NCBI GenBank assembly: GCA_000469685.2
Contig: LS997562.1
Span: forward strand, 13,155,467 to 13,219,466
Direction of reading: 5' to 3'
Source: Haemonchus contortus
Lineage: Eukaryota; Nematoda; Chromadorea; Rhabditida; Trichostrongylidae
Length of the DNA: 64,000 nt
Part shown: piece by piece, positions 1 to 10,690 of the stretch
How positions within the stretch are numbered: position 1 is the first letter of the stretch
How the letters are laid out: each line of letters opens with the position of its first letter
Program-made: the position numbers and the translations under genes
The notes under the pieces: model-generated
The model's database searches: none
What the model was told of the DNA's origin: nothing
The model's input: the letters and a program-made list of their open reading frames with translations, nothing else

Positions 1-719
1 GCAGCTCCAAAACAACCAAAGAAAACTGCAAACCACAAAGCAAAAACAAAATCCTCCAAGCACAAAGACGCACCGGCCCAGGCGAAGACCCACTGGCTAA
101 TAAACACAAAGACCCCGACACGAATCCACAAAGAACCAACGAACATGGAAAGCTGAAAACAACAGGGAAGTACCTTCCCAAGCAAAAACTAAAGCAACAA
201 GGCGCAGAGCGTCGGGACAGAAAACAGAAAAGCACCCATTCAAATCCAAAACGAAAAAGCACATATAGTTCCCCCACTGCAAAGACTCAATGATTATCCC
301 AACGAATAACGACACAAAAATCCCCAAACACCCAGGAAAAATAAAGACAAAAAACCAAATAAAAGTGAAATCCGCAAAAAACATAAAGGGCCCACCCGTC
401 CAAAACCGCAACAGAAAACGGCGAAGAACATAGCGACAGAAAAATCCAAAAAACACATACACATTCAAACCAGAAAAAAACATAAAGGGCCCACCCGCAC
501 AAAGCCTCACGAGTAAACAGAAGCGACTACAGCGTCAAAAACAGCAAAAGCAACCAGGTACATTAAAAGACTCAAAGCACAGAAACATTCCCCCAAGGAA
601 GAAGCACAACACATTCACGGCGTCGAGCAGCACAAAAGAAATCAAAAAAACACACAGGAAAATGAAAACCTCAAAAACACATACACGCCCCCCCCCGCGA
701 AAACCCACAGGGGCACAGG
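1..719. repeat. T-poor degraded copy of the adjoining tRNA-bearing tandem repeat
   Basis: No gene is visible. Short blocks line up in order with the clean repeat at 1020-1740: the stretch near 215-265 follows the pattern cgggacagaaa / aagcacccatt / aagcacatatagttcc, and 290-330 follows tggattattttcccaatgaataagtacagcac. Between these blocks the sequence is rich in A and C and strongly poor in T (about 3-6 T per 60 bases in the first three lines), on one strand only. It is either an old repeat with biased decay or base-calling noise at a contig end. Open frames on the minus strand here are by-products of the missing T. Confidence 0.6.
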
Positions 720-904
720 GGCGAGAATAGAGACACAGAAATCTTCAAAGCACCCATGTACATTGAAATCTTCAAAGCACATATACGTTCCTTCCCGTGC
801 GAAGCCTCATTGGTTCATGGGGTCGAGTATCGCGACAGGAAATCTTCAAAGCACCCATGTACATTGGAATCTTCAAAGCACATACACGTTCCTTCCCGTG
901 CGAA

Positions 905-976
905 GCCTCATTGGCTCAGGGGCAGAGCGTCTGTCTAGTAAACAGAAGGTCGCTGGTTCGATTCCAGCATGAGGCA
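905..976 (+). tRNA. tRNA-Thr (anticodon AGT), copy 1
   Basis: A full cloverleaf can be drawn in 72 bases: acceptor stem GCCTCAT/ATGAGGC (7 pairs) with discriminator A, D arm GCTC/GAGC, anticodon stem TCTGT/ACAGA with loop CTAGTAA (anticodon AGT, threonine), variable AGGTC, T arm GCTGG/CCAGC with loop TTCGATT. There is no intron. A T4 run at 981-984 can serve as RNA polymerase III terminator. Internal A and B boxes are present. CCA is not encoded, as expected for a eukaryote. Confidence 0.93.
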
Positions 977-1524
977 TCTATTTTGGTTGGCTGACTGCAG
1001 GGAGTGGATTATTTTCCCAATGAATAAGTACAGCACATTTCTTGTTTTGTCGGGACAGAAATCTTCAAAGCACCCATTTACATTGAAATCTTCAAAGCAC
1101 ATATACGTTCCTTCCCGTGCGAAGCCTCATTGGTTCATGGGGTCGAGTATCGCGACAGAAATCTTCAAAGCACCCATGTACATTGGAATCTTCAAAGCAC
1201 ATATACGTTCCTTCCCGTGCGAAGCCTCATTGGTTCATGGGGTCGAGTATCGCGACAGAAATCTTCAAAGCACCCATGTACATTGGAATCTTCAAAGCAC
1301 ATATACGTTCCTTCCCGTGCGAAGCCTCATTGGTTCATGGGGTCGAGTATCGCGACAGAAATCTTCAAAGCACCCATGTACATTGGAATCTTCAAAGCAC
1401 ATATACGTTCCTTCCCGTGCGAAGCCTCATTGGTTCATGGGGTCGAGTATCGCGACAGGAAATCTTCAAAGCACCCATGTACATTGGAATCTTCAAAGCA
1501 CATATACGTTCCTTCCCGTGCGAA

Positions 1525-1596
1525 GCCTCATTGGCTCAGGGGCAGAGCGTCTGTCTAGTAAACAGAAGGTCGCTGGTTCGATTCCAGCATGAGGCA
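1525..1596 (+). tRNA. tRNA-Thr (anticodon AGT), copy 2
   Basis: This copy is identical in all 72 bases to the one at 905, with the same flanks for several hundred bases, so it arose by duplication of a 620-bp block. All stems are intact and a T4 terminator follows at 1601-1604. Both copies should be functional if the locus is open. Confidence 0.93.
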
Positions 1597-1842
1597 TCTG
1601 TTTTGGTTGGCTGACTGCAGGGAGTGGATTATTTTCCCAATGAATAAGTACAGCACATTTCTTGTTTTGTCGGGACAGAAATCTTCAAAGCACCCATTTA
1701 CATTGAAATCTTAAAAGCACATATAGTTCCTTCCCGTGCGAAGCCTCATTGGTTCATGGGGTCGAGTATCGCGACAGAAATCTTCAAAGCACCCATGTAC
1801 ATTGGAATCTTCAAAGCACATATACGTTCCTTCCCGTGCGAA

Positions 1843-1904
1843 GCCTCATTGGCTCAGGGGCAGAGCGTCCGTCTAGTAAACAGAAGGTCGCTGGTTCGAT
1901 TCCA
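1843..1904 (+). pseudogene. Broken tRNA-Thr (AGT) copy 3
   Basis: The copy keeps the 5' acceptor strand, D arm, anticodon AGT and T loop. A T-to-C change opens one anticodon-stem pair (TCCGT against ACAGA). The last ~10 bases, covering the end of the T stem and the 3' acceptor strand, are deleted: ttcgattcca runs straight into tctgttttg. It cannot form an acceptor stem, so it is a pseudogene. Confidence 0.9.
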
Positions 1905-2130
1905 TCTGTTTTGTTAGCTGACTGCAAGGTGTGGCTTATTTTCCTGATGAATAAGTACAGCACATTTCTTCTTTTCTTCACACCCATATGCCTTCTTTTG
2001 ACAACGGAGCCTCATTCGCTGAGAATCAGTGCGTGTGATAGTGCGCCACATTCCATTACTCCCTTTCTCCTCTCACGAGAGATATGTGATCTTTTTTACC
2101 TTCGACTGAAGCGGCATACATTTTTTTAAT

Positions 2131-3397
2131 CCTTTTCTTTGAGAAAATACTTATTGGAACTGATCATGTTCGACTTTCAGCAAACTTCGTAAGTTCATAT
2201 GCGTACCATTTGAGCTCAAAAGGCTTCGACCGTAATGGTATATTACTCTCAGACAATTTCTCAACCGAGTCGCCTTTGTCAGGAACCCAAACATACTTAA
2301 GTTTCGGTACTATTCTACTATTACACCCCCAAAAACTCAAAATTTTAATTTTCAATGAAACTTTGCCCACAGTGGTAATCCGATGCCCTGATAAAGAATA
2401 TGACCTTCATTTTTGACGTTGGCGCCATTTGGCTCCAATTGGCGCCAACGTCAAAAATGAAGGTCATATTCTTTATCAGGGCATCGGATTACCACTGTGC
2501 GCAAAGTTTCATTGAAAATTAAAATTTTGAGTTTTTGGGGGTGTAACAGTGGAATAGTTGTGGGGGTGTAATAGTAGAATAGTACCTAAGTTTCATCCAA
2601 ATCAAATTGCTTTTCCTCTTCAGTTGAAATATGAACAAAAAATACTAAGTCATGTTCCTGTTGTTCAAAAACTGGGACGAGCTTTTTTTGTATCCAGACA
2701 TACATCTCTCCTATTGTATTTGGAAATTTCGTGCTAATTCCAAAGGTTTTCATCATGCGAAGTCATGCAGGCACCCTATACCCAATTTGGACACGCAACA
2801 CAGTGTACCGCACTGATGATCATAGCAACGGTCAAGCGTAATGCCGCCTTTGCACCCGAGCTCGTGGCCTGGAACATAACAAAGTATTCCGTATGATGAA
2901 TTTCCGATGTTCTCGTTTGAGAAAACCCTCACTGCGTATAGACTCCAAAAAAGAAAACCATTTGCCTTTACGTCCATCATGTTTTCTTTCTGAATGTTCA
3001 GCGTCAGGACTCGTGCAATTATTCTTTTAGCTGAGCAGGTGGCAAGTCAATTGTTTATGAAGCGGCGATGGGAAAAAACAGAAATCAGCCAATTTTTTGT
3101 CTGTATGTGAATGCATGCTTGTACGACGCCAGCATTGGCCTTTGCCTGATCCTGTGTCTAATTGTAAGGTGATGACTTCAAGGAGGACTCCAACTAAGAA
3201 CCTGTCGCAGCATCTTTGTTTCATATTCGAACTGAAGCCGAAATGCCTTTTGGCCTAGATGATGAGATATAGATATAGTCTTATAGAGATGTACCACTGC
3301 GGTCAAAGCCACTTGAACACATTTTGTACACATATGCCCTATCTCAAGTTTTGCTGAAAGTCGACCATGATCAGTTCCGAAGAATATTTTCAAAGGC
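2131..3397. mobile_element. Foldback-type element with long inverted ends
   Basis: The left end (about 2131-2240, containing ggaactgatcatgttcgac) recurs as a diverged reverse complement at the right end (about 3275-3397, containing gtcgaccatgatcagttcc). Matching extends through cagcaaactt and the GGCTTTGACCG region, over roughly 100 bases per arm. The interior holds a second, almost perfect palindrome (2294-2594) and a short minus-strand frame (2753-2980) with several cysteines but no family I recognise. No transposase is seen, so it is probably non-autonomous. Confidence 0.6.
2294..2594. repeat. Near-perfect ~130-bp palindrome
   Basis: The left arm (2294-2426) is matched by its reverse complement (2441-2594) around a 14-base centre flanked by GGCGCC. 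The right arm carries an extra ~25-base partial duplication of its gggggtgtaa segment. High arm identity means either a young insertion or ongoing arm correction. It is nested inside the left part of the larger foldback element. Confidence 0.88.
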
Positions 3398-3459
3398 GAA
3401 GTTCAAAAAAATGTATGCGGTTTCAGCCAAGGCCAAAAAAGACCACTATATCGGCTGAG

Positions 3460-3605
3460 AGGATGACGTGGTGTAGTGGCATGTGGTGCACTATCACCAC
3501 GCATTGTTCGAATCTTGAATCGATGCTTCACTTGGACAACTAAGCCATTCCTCCATCTGGGATCCATCAATTGCTACCGGAATCGTATGGGAAGGCATTA
3601 CAAAA
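3460..3605 (+). mobile_element. tRNA-derived SINE, diverged partial copy
   Basis: The sequence contains a tRNA-like A box (tggtgtagtggc, near 3470) and B box (tgttcgaatct, near 3509) with the same spacing and downstream text as better copies at 6905 and 61945 and, inverted, near 59990 and 61300. The 3' part is lost. Confidence 0.6.
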
Positions 3606-4263
3606 AAAGGGACAATTTGTTTGATCAGCACCAGCAAAGATTTTATCGTTAAGCTGTCTCGTAATAGTTACGCCAAATTTAGCGCAATTACAACTTTGTT
3701 CAAGAATTGAAGCGATCAAACAAAACAGTTCCTTCACTTGCAATACATTGTCTAAACACTCTTACGTAAGTGGTAGTTGGAAGGTTGTGTGGTGGCGCAA
3801 TGTTTTTCGTTTCTCGTGTTCTTTGCTATTGTGTACATACACGTGAAGGATCCGCTTATAATCGCATCTATGCCCGCATACGTATACTGTGTACGTATAT
3901 ATAAACAAGCGGTCGATCGCATCGAATTGGACTTTGCTGCTCAGCCTTTTATATTTCCCGTCGTTTCCTCGGAAGATCCCTCTATTTTTTTTTCTTCTCT
4001 TTTTCATAACGCTGCTGAAACTTATGCATGTTTCTCGCCAATTAACTGTTCAAATTGTTTCTCTGTGGTGGGAACTGTTCGAAATGTCAACTCCGTTGCA
4101 TACCAAACCTCGAGCTCTTGATTGTGTGCATTTGGAAAATGATGCTTAACATAAAGTATGCAGCGTCACCGATATTGTTGCCGAGGATACAAAGACCATT
4201 TCACTTTTATTGCTGAGAATTCAGAAAGGAGTATTGCTGACCTCACAGTTTTCTAACTTCCCG
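3606..4263. other. No feature recognised
   Basis: AT-rich unique-looking DNA. The longest open frame (3777-4121, +) has no recognisable domain, and nothing here shows a convincing splice pattern. Confidence 0.5.
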
Positions 4264-5960
4264 TTAAAGGCATGGGTCACGATAAATTTGAGGTACCCAT
4301 TTTATGTTGAAGGGTGAAGTGTTGATGTACAGGGTGTCCCAAAATTATTTGCCCCGATTAATAGCAATATATTTGAAACTTCTCAACTGCGAAAGACGAT
4401 GGAATTTCTATGCACGCTAGCCAACACTATGTGCTACAACATGCTAAAGTCGCATTTCAAAATATCCCCCGTGAGCGCGAATAGAAGTCAAAGTTTGCTT
4501 TCGACTTGATCGCATGTGGCACGCAGGTATCCTTCTCCATTTCTTCCCAGCTGTCCTCCAGCTTTTGCATTCTAGGACTCCAAACTGGGAATGCAAACTC
4601 GACAGGTCCTCTTCTAATCGGGGACCATTCGTGGGATTCGAGTGAGTCAAGCTCTGGAAAAAAGGATGACCATTCCTTTTCACCAATGAAGTCGGGCAGC
4701 TGTCACCGGCACCACTCGCGAGCTTGGCTCTGTGGGCTGGGGTAGCGTCCTGCTGGAAGGACTACGAGGTGTACGAGGTGTTTCAGGAATAGTAGTCGGA
4801 TCAGTGTTCCATTTACTTCCATCAGTACGCCGTTTGAGTACTGGTCTTGGTCAATTTTCATGCCTGCACCGAAGAAACCATGAGCAGCTTATCTTTGGCA
4901 GTGATTTCCTCGAAAAACATCATTTTACTGTCCTGATAACAACCTTTTTGTGAGATATTACACGCTGGATGTTTCTTTCCGGAACGCGAACGTTTTGGTT
5001 GTTGAGGGGTGCTTTTATCGTAAAAAATTTTTCGAGCAGAGGAAACGACGAAGGGTTGCGTGTCATCACTCAAGTGGATCTGCGACTTTCTGCATTTTTT
5101 GGCCCTGCAGAATCTATTGAGATCGGGATTGGAGCATACGATAGGAATGGTAGTGAGGCTTCTGCATGACATTCTTCCATCGCGATAACTCCTGTAAGCC
5201 GTGCCCGTTGAATTCCTTTTGATGGCTAACCCAGGATCCCGACCGATAGGCAGACGGACCATTTTGATAGTCCTTTCAGAAACATTCCACCTTTTCATCT
5301 TTCCTGGTTTGTCTCTGATTCAATCTTCTTTTCTATATCGTTCAATAGCCTCCTATACGGTTATTAGAAAAATCCCAAAGAATTTCATAACGCCCTTCCA
5401 CTTCTCGCGCGTCAATGATTGCAAGTGGCATTGGATGAGCCTCCTCCATCTCAAAGATAATGGGAGTTCCACATGAGTGACCATGCATATTGCAAGGAAA
5501 CCTTCTTATGCAACTAAGTAATAGCAGGTAATGTGAATTTGAAAGATTATTTCTACCTTAAAAATTACTGAACTTTGGCGCAAATGATTTTGGGACACCC
5601 TGTAGAAGAGTAGATTGGCGGTGAAGAAAGCGAGAAAATCTGCCTAACTAAAGCCTTCTGAAAGTAGTGGAATCGAGGTTTTACGAGGTGACCGTGACGA
5701 GAATGGCATGTATGGATATTTGGACAAGATTAAACTTGCTCCTACTGCGCAAAGGGATGACTATATTATGCCGGAACTGTCCAAAACTGCCTTTCGCTAT
5801 CACCATGGGTTGTGATAAGTTGTTAGAACTTCCTTCATTTGGGGTCCCTCAAGGTAGCGCAGCTTCTACAAAGCCGTTGAAATTCCGCCACTTCGAGTGT
5901 GGCATTCATACGATACAATCACTGGCCCCTTACTGTGCTCTATCCAGAAATATTCTCAGC
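4264..5960 (+). repeat. Dispersed repeat family R1, copy 1, interrupted by a Tc1-like insertion
   Basis: The segments 4264-4329 and 5605-5960 together align with the continuous block at 7366-7760 (shared landmarks: tcacgataa...ttgaggtacc, ggtgaagaaagcgagaaaat, tgcgcaaaga, cctttcgctatc). The gap is filled exactly by the Tc1-like element. A third, shorter copy lies at 14470-14720. The repeat has no convincing coding frame. Confidence 0.75.
4330..5602 (-). mobile_element. Tc1/mariner-superfamily DNA transposon, full length, transposase decayed
   Basis: The element is bounded by inverted ends: CAGGGTGTCCCAAAATTATT at the left and the reverse complement at the right (ending ttttgggacaccctg), flanked by TA on both sides (4328-4329, 5603-5604). 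TA duplication is the hallmark of this superfamily. The transposase reads on the minus strand: an N-terminal part around 5298-4858 and a C-terminal part around 4680-4444 ending in SIRAHGGYFEM, like the usual C-terminus of Tc-type transposases. Frames are broken by stops and shifts, so it is inactive. At 1,273 bp it is close to normal size for the family. Confidence 0.85.
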
Positions 5961-6904
5961 TCATAGCGGTTGATATGGCATGAGGGGGAGCCTCGAATTC
6001 ATACTACAGGGAAATCTCAGCAACCATTTTTATCAGAACTGCGCCTTTAAACATGTCGCGAATGGCCATTAATTCAGCATTCGTCTGCAAACTAAAATGC
6101 CAGTGAATGTAAACAAAGTCACCTCTGAATGAACCTGAGGTAATGTAGCAATGTCGTTTCAAAGCATTAGAAATGAGATGTGCCTGAGCGGATCCACCAT
6201 CATCTACAACTGCGAAATAAGTGAGGCTCAATTCAGGTTGATTGTACCGTTCTCTGAAATCGAAAAGCTCCTAACGGGCTACCACTTGTTTGATTCTAGA
6301 GGGATGAATCGGAACAAAAATCTAGGAGCCAACGTTCTCATAGCGGCCTTATGGTTTAATAGATTGTGATAGACGCAGAATTTTATGGACCATATAATGT
6401 GTTCATATGACATGCTTTTTCGAAATACGCACACGCACGGGGTGGTAGCCGGCTACGTTGTTCCACAACCAGACGATCAAACCAGGACCATCAGCAGGAT
6501 TACTATGAGGGCTGGGTTTCCGTCCCAAATTTTCTTACTTTCAAAAAAAGTGCTTACTTTCACTTTGTAGCTGCCGGCATGCCGAATACCTCATCAAGGT
6601 AACTATGATGTTTCTTTGAGAGAAGCAGCTTTCACAACATTTTAGCGCCTTAACTCGACCTCTAAAGGGCACACTTCACAAGCAACAGCAGATGGACTAG
6701 GAAACGTGTAATACAAAGGTTTTATTTTGCTTGTTACAAGGAATTGAGCGAATGTATGTGCTTTTTTTTAGAAGAGCCACGACACAAATGCTATGTTATT
6801 TGCTTACAGCCTTTGTCTCTCCGTTATATGCAGGCAAATTTTTGAATATTTGATTTCACCGTTTTACTTGAATTATTGTTACATTCCAATGGAAACGCGA
6901 GTTA
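5961..6904. other. No feature recognised
   Basis: No domain, tRNA or strong repeat was recognised. Open frames are short (75 codons or fewer) and overlap on both strands. Confidence 0.45.
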
Positions 6905-7063
6905 ATAGAGTTGAAGTGGTATAGTAGCAATTGGCGCACTGCCACACCACCCGCACGGTCACAGGTTCGAATTCTGGACCGGTATTCACTTAGTCCAACC
7001 AATCCTTCCATACCTCCGGGATGGCTTACCAGGTACCATACGTGTCTGAGAGGATAAGAGACT
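6905..7063 (+). mobile_element. tRNA-derived SINE
   Basis: The copy begins with an A-box-like tggtatagtagc and carries a B box ggttcgaattc near 6963-6975, followed by the family text (tccaaccaatccttccatacc...ggtaccatacgtgtctgagagg). It shares this structure with the copies at 3460, 59756, 60985 and 61945. Confidence 0.7.
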
Positions 7064-7143
7064 GACTTGTACAGGAAGTTCAAAAGTTGTGGACGCCGAA
7101 TTTGACTTGTACAGGAATTTCAAAAGTTGTGGACGCCGAATTT
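7064..7143 (+). repeat. 40-bp tandem duplication
   Basis: A 40-base unit starting gacttgtacaggaa occurs twice in direct succession (7064-7103 and 7104-7143) with one difference. It abuts the 3' end of the SINE, so it is probably slippage at the insertion edge. Confidence 0.9.
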
Positions 7144-7365
7144 GAGTAAACTCGAATAAAAAAATAGCTCATTAATTTCACTTTAGTCGGTGTTAATTTG
7201 TTGCACATCGCACAAGTGAATTTTCTTGCAATAGTTGCTTGGGTGGGGCTCCTAACATCGTTTTGATGGTGATACGATGCCTCTTGCAATTATACGCATA
7301 CAGGAGGAGAAAGAGCCAAGTAAAATCCTACTACAATGGTGACCGTACAGAATACAATTAATCTT

Positions 7366-7800
7366 AAAGGCACAGCTCACGATAATTTTGAGGGTACCGC
7401 TTTTCAGTCGAGAAGCGGAAATATAGGTTGGGAATAATTCATCGGTAACGAAGAAAGCGAGAAAATTCGCCGCTCCTCAAAAGTAGGAAAAAATGGAGGT
7501 TGAACGAGATTACCATAACGGAAGAAACATGAAAGTGGCATTCGGGCGAGATTTCAAATGCTGCAATGCGCAAAGAGCTGATTACCAGGAGCTAGAACTA
7601 TGCAGAACTACCTTTCACTGTCGCTATTGGCCATGACAAATTGCATGAAATTCCTACACGGGTTCCTTTGATCGGTGGAGCCTCTACAGCGCCGGGAAAA
7701 TTCGTTCGAGGATTCACACGGGACAATCTTTGAGCCTTTATAACGCCCTATCTGAGCCGTTTCTCGACCTGGCAGTGCCACATATGTTATAAAGAAGACC
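7366..7800 (+). repeat. Dispersed repeat family R1, copy 2 (uninterrupted)
   Basis: The block aligns with 4264-4329 plus 5605-5960 without the intervening transposon, and so represents the empty site. A related part also appears at 14470-14720 (gccatgacaa...ttcttgcgtgggttcctttg). Confidence 0.75.
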
Positions 7801-8279
7801 ACAAATTTGTCCTAGAGCGATATCTTATAGGCTATTTTCATCGTAAATTGTACCTCCAAAGAAGAGTAGAATGAATCGATCAAATCGATCAAATACAGAG
7901 CCGGAAGGGGTAAAAGGTTGGTGCCTGTTTGAGTAGTCTGTTTGCGAGTTGATCCTTGGGTGAACCATCAAAAGGACGGCTGCAGAGCAGGACTTATTGA
8001 AGCTCTTCATGGTCGGAACGTGAAAGAGAGGCTCTAAGACCTTATCTTATGCAGTAATATCTCAACAATCTCAACGAACTCAACGGAGAGTGTAGGGTCA
8101 AAAAATTCAGAAGTTTGCTGACTCGTTTGAATTGAGCAAGCACTTTCTATCTCTTTGTCGTTTTTTTGGCAAGAAATTTCACACCACAAAACCTATCCTC
8201 AGAAAGCGTTTAGACTGAAAACATCGAAATCGCAATATCTTAGAAGAAAGTTGGTATTTATGAGAACAGCAAAATGATA
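7801..8279. other. No feature recognised
   Basis: Unassigned AT-rich DNA between repeat copies. Only short frames are present. Confidence 0.4.
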
Positions 8280-8931
8280 TATATTGAGGGAGTCACGGCT
8301 AATGGTAAGACGTCGCTAGTCTTGTAGATACCGCCTTGACAAAGACGTGTACTCGAAGAGCATACCGATAGACGTACATGCTGAAACACAGATCCTACTA
8401 CGCTTCCTGAAACAATCCGTGTTCCTTCCAGCAATCCAGTACACCAGTCCATTGAGCTAATCTCGTCCAAGAGTGGAGCCCACTCCAGTTGTCCGACATC
8501 ATCAAAATAAGGGAATGGTCATTTTGCTCTACAGATTTCAACTCTAGTTGGAATCTGTAGTTGACTCCAACCTAATGTTCTCTGTTTAGAAAAGAACTGT
8601 CGGTCTAGCAGTTCTACTTTAGAGTCATTGAAACTAGTATTCGAGAAGGGCTGGGAAGAAAAGGAGAAGAATATTCGCGTGCATTATTCGAGGAGTCCCA
8701 AGACAGATCTAGAGTCTCTATCGCGCTTATGGGAGATATTTTGAAATGTGACTGTAGAATAAATTTCGGGCCGTGCCAACGGTAACGTCGTCAAGCTTAT
8801 TGTTGTACATAATGTAGCTTGGTGTTGTACGTAATGTAAACAAACTTGCATGTAGATTCCACTGTCATTCTCAACTTAAAAGCTTCAAATAAATTGCAAC
8901 GATTGGGCACCCTTAAGTTTGGGACACCCTG
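8280..8931 (+). mobile_element. Truncated Tc1-like element, inverted relative to the copy at 4330
   Basis: The right end gtttgggacaccctg followed by TA (8932-8933) matches the terminus of the complete copy. The block gggagatattttgaaatgtg (8728 onward) matches its C-terminal transposase region. The segment near 8400-8470 matches 4730-4810 in reverse. The other terminus was not found, so the copy is 5'-truncated and non-coding. Confidence 0.7.
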
Positions 8932-8940
8932 TACATCGCT

Positions 8941-9062
8941 TAGCCACAAGTCATTGTATCAGCTACATACACACTCAATACGTCACTACCATCCTGACGG
9001 GGTGTCGAATGCGGGCACATATCCCTCAGACGGGATTGAGTGAGCCCAGCCCAAAAACTTCA
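8941..9062 (+). mobile_element. SINE 3' segment
   Basis: The text from about cattgtatcagctac to cgggattgagtgagcccagcc resembles the tail of the SINE at 62099-62220 (landmarks gtcgaatgcggg and gggattgatcaacacggcc). The promoter half is absent. Confidence 0.5.
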
Positions 9063-10204
9063 CTCTTTTACCTATGTTTCGATTGAACCTTTTTACCCTT
9101 CTATCAGGTTGATGCATAATTGCTGCGGATTTTTTCAACAAAATTTTTTTTAACGATACGATAAAGGTACTAAACAAAAACATGTTCAAATAATTACTCA
9201 GGAGTTTATCCACCATTCGCGTCAAGCACTGTTTCCCATTGGCTAGATAGTGGGATTCCAAGAACGGAAAAGTTTTGATCCTTGAGGGCGATCCACGCCT
9301 CGACATCGGCCATAAAGTCATCAAAATCGACGTAACTTCTAATCCCTAGTCATTTTTTCAGCGAACGGTTGACGAGATAGTCCCTAGAAGTTTCTGCTGG
9401 TGAATATGGCAGATATATAGGCAGATCCCATTTCTTGGTTGGCTTTGGCTGGTTATTCCATCGCCGAAAAGTTATTGAGATTGCGGAATGACTCTGCCAC
9501 CTTCCAGCCTTTCTCGAAGTAGTAGAGCCTAATTCCTCGGATATGCGGATGGTTTTATAAGTACATTCTTTAGAGGAAACAAGTAGAACATTTCTAGAAA
9601 AATCCGAACTCAATATTCAAATTCTATCGATAGAAAAAAGCCACAAAAAATTCGCAATAATTTTGCATCAACCTAATACACACAGTAGCGCTTAATAGTA
9701 TTCGGTGAAATACCTCTTCAGTTTCACTTTCCAGTCGTAAAAAACTCCTTTCTGGTTTGATGTAATCATGCGAAATTCGAATATGTGTAGCATGGGTGTT
9801 GAGAATACTTACCACTATTAATCTGCAATCTGATCGTGCTCCAGATATACCGAAGGGCTTGAACTCAAAATCAACTGGAAATAGGGAAACTGGTATTTCT
9901 AGGATTTCTTCTCTTTTTGCCATGTCCAAAGTATACGAGCACTAATACCGATCACAGTGGAGAAGAATAACGTACATCAGGTGCAAGTAATTGCAGACGT
10001 CACTAACTTTGATTAAACAAATTCTGCTACCACAAAAACCACCCTGCTCTCAGTTATGTGGATATTGCTGTTTAGCCGTCAAACAAGGTTGGATGGGGTG
10101 AAATATGCTTAAGTTAAACATATCAAAATTTTGCGCGATTTACTCGGCTAAGAAAAAAGTTATGAACGAAAAAACGTGAAGGCGTTCGGCCAAATACTTT
10201 TAGT
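9063..10204. other. No feature recognised
   Basis: Minus-strand frames at 9350-9613 and 9624-9929 show no recognisable domain or splice context. No clear repeat boundaries were seen. Confidence 0.4.
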
Positions 10205-10690
10205 GTAGCGCATATATGCATATGTAGGCATGTATGTGTATTTGTATGTGTTTTGTGAAAGCATGTATGTGTGTGTGCGTGTAGGTATGTGTATGAATGT
10301 TTGTGTGTGTGTGTGTGTGGGCATATGTGTGCGTAGGCGGGTGTGTGTAAATGGAGGTACGTGTGTAAGCGTGTAAGTATGCATGTGTGTATGTGACTGT
10401 GAATATTTGTACGTGTATGTGTGTCTGAGCATTTGTGTGTAAGTGTGTGTATGTGTGTATGTATGCGTAGGTGTGTGAATGTGTGCTAATGTGTGAATGG
10501 GTATGTATGAATGTTTGGTGTGTATGGTGTGTAGGCGTGAGTGTGTTTATGTGCGGATAAGCGTTATGAGTGTGAATGTTTGAGGATGCTGACAAACACG
10601 CGCCGACACAGAGACACAGACACACACCAACACACACACACATACACATGTACCCACATACATAAACACAGACACACTGACAAAGCAACA
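10205..10690. repeat. GT-rich tract followed by CA-rich tract
   Basis: From 10205 to about 10560 the + strand is an imperfect (GT)n/(TGTA)n tract; from about 10590 to 10690 it switches to (CA)n. The two halves are therefore partly complementary. Long frames on both strands (for example 10200-10697, -) are artefacts of the simple sequence. Confidence 0.9.

Larger units (their letters stand above)
720..1925 (+). repeat. 100-bp tandem array containing a tRNA 5' half, with tRNA-Thr genes embedded
   Basis: The block ggtcgagtatcgcgacag recurs at 1141, 1241, 1341 and 1441, an exact 100-bp period with almost no divergence; further units lie near 741-840 and 1690-1770. Each unit holds two short direct repeats (cttcaaagcac) and then a segment that copies the first ~25 bases of the embedded tRNA (GCCTCATTGG...) but diverges after the D arm. 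A higher-order repeat of 620 bp separates the two intact tRNA genes (905 and 1525). The near-identity points to recent unequal exchange or gene conversion. Long open frames through the array simply follow the repeat. Confidence 0.9.

Noticed and set aside
969..1614. Frames of 207 and 165 codons across the tandem repeat
   Set aside because: They run straight through an intact tRNA gene and simply reflect a 100-bp period lacking stops.
720..1925. CRISPR-like regular repeats
   Set aside because: Repeats are contiguous, without unique spacers, tRNA-derived and in a eukaryotic genome.
2753..2980. Cys-rich minus-strand frame resembling a small secreted protein
   Set aside because: The spacing of cysteines fits no family I can name (phospholipase A2 was considered), and it lies inside a non-autonomous foldback element.
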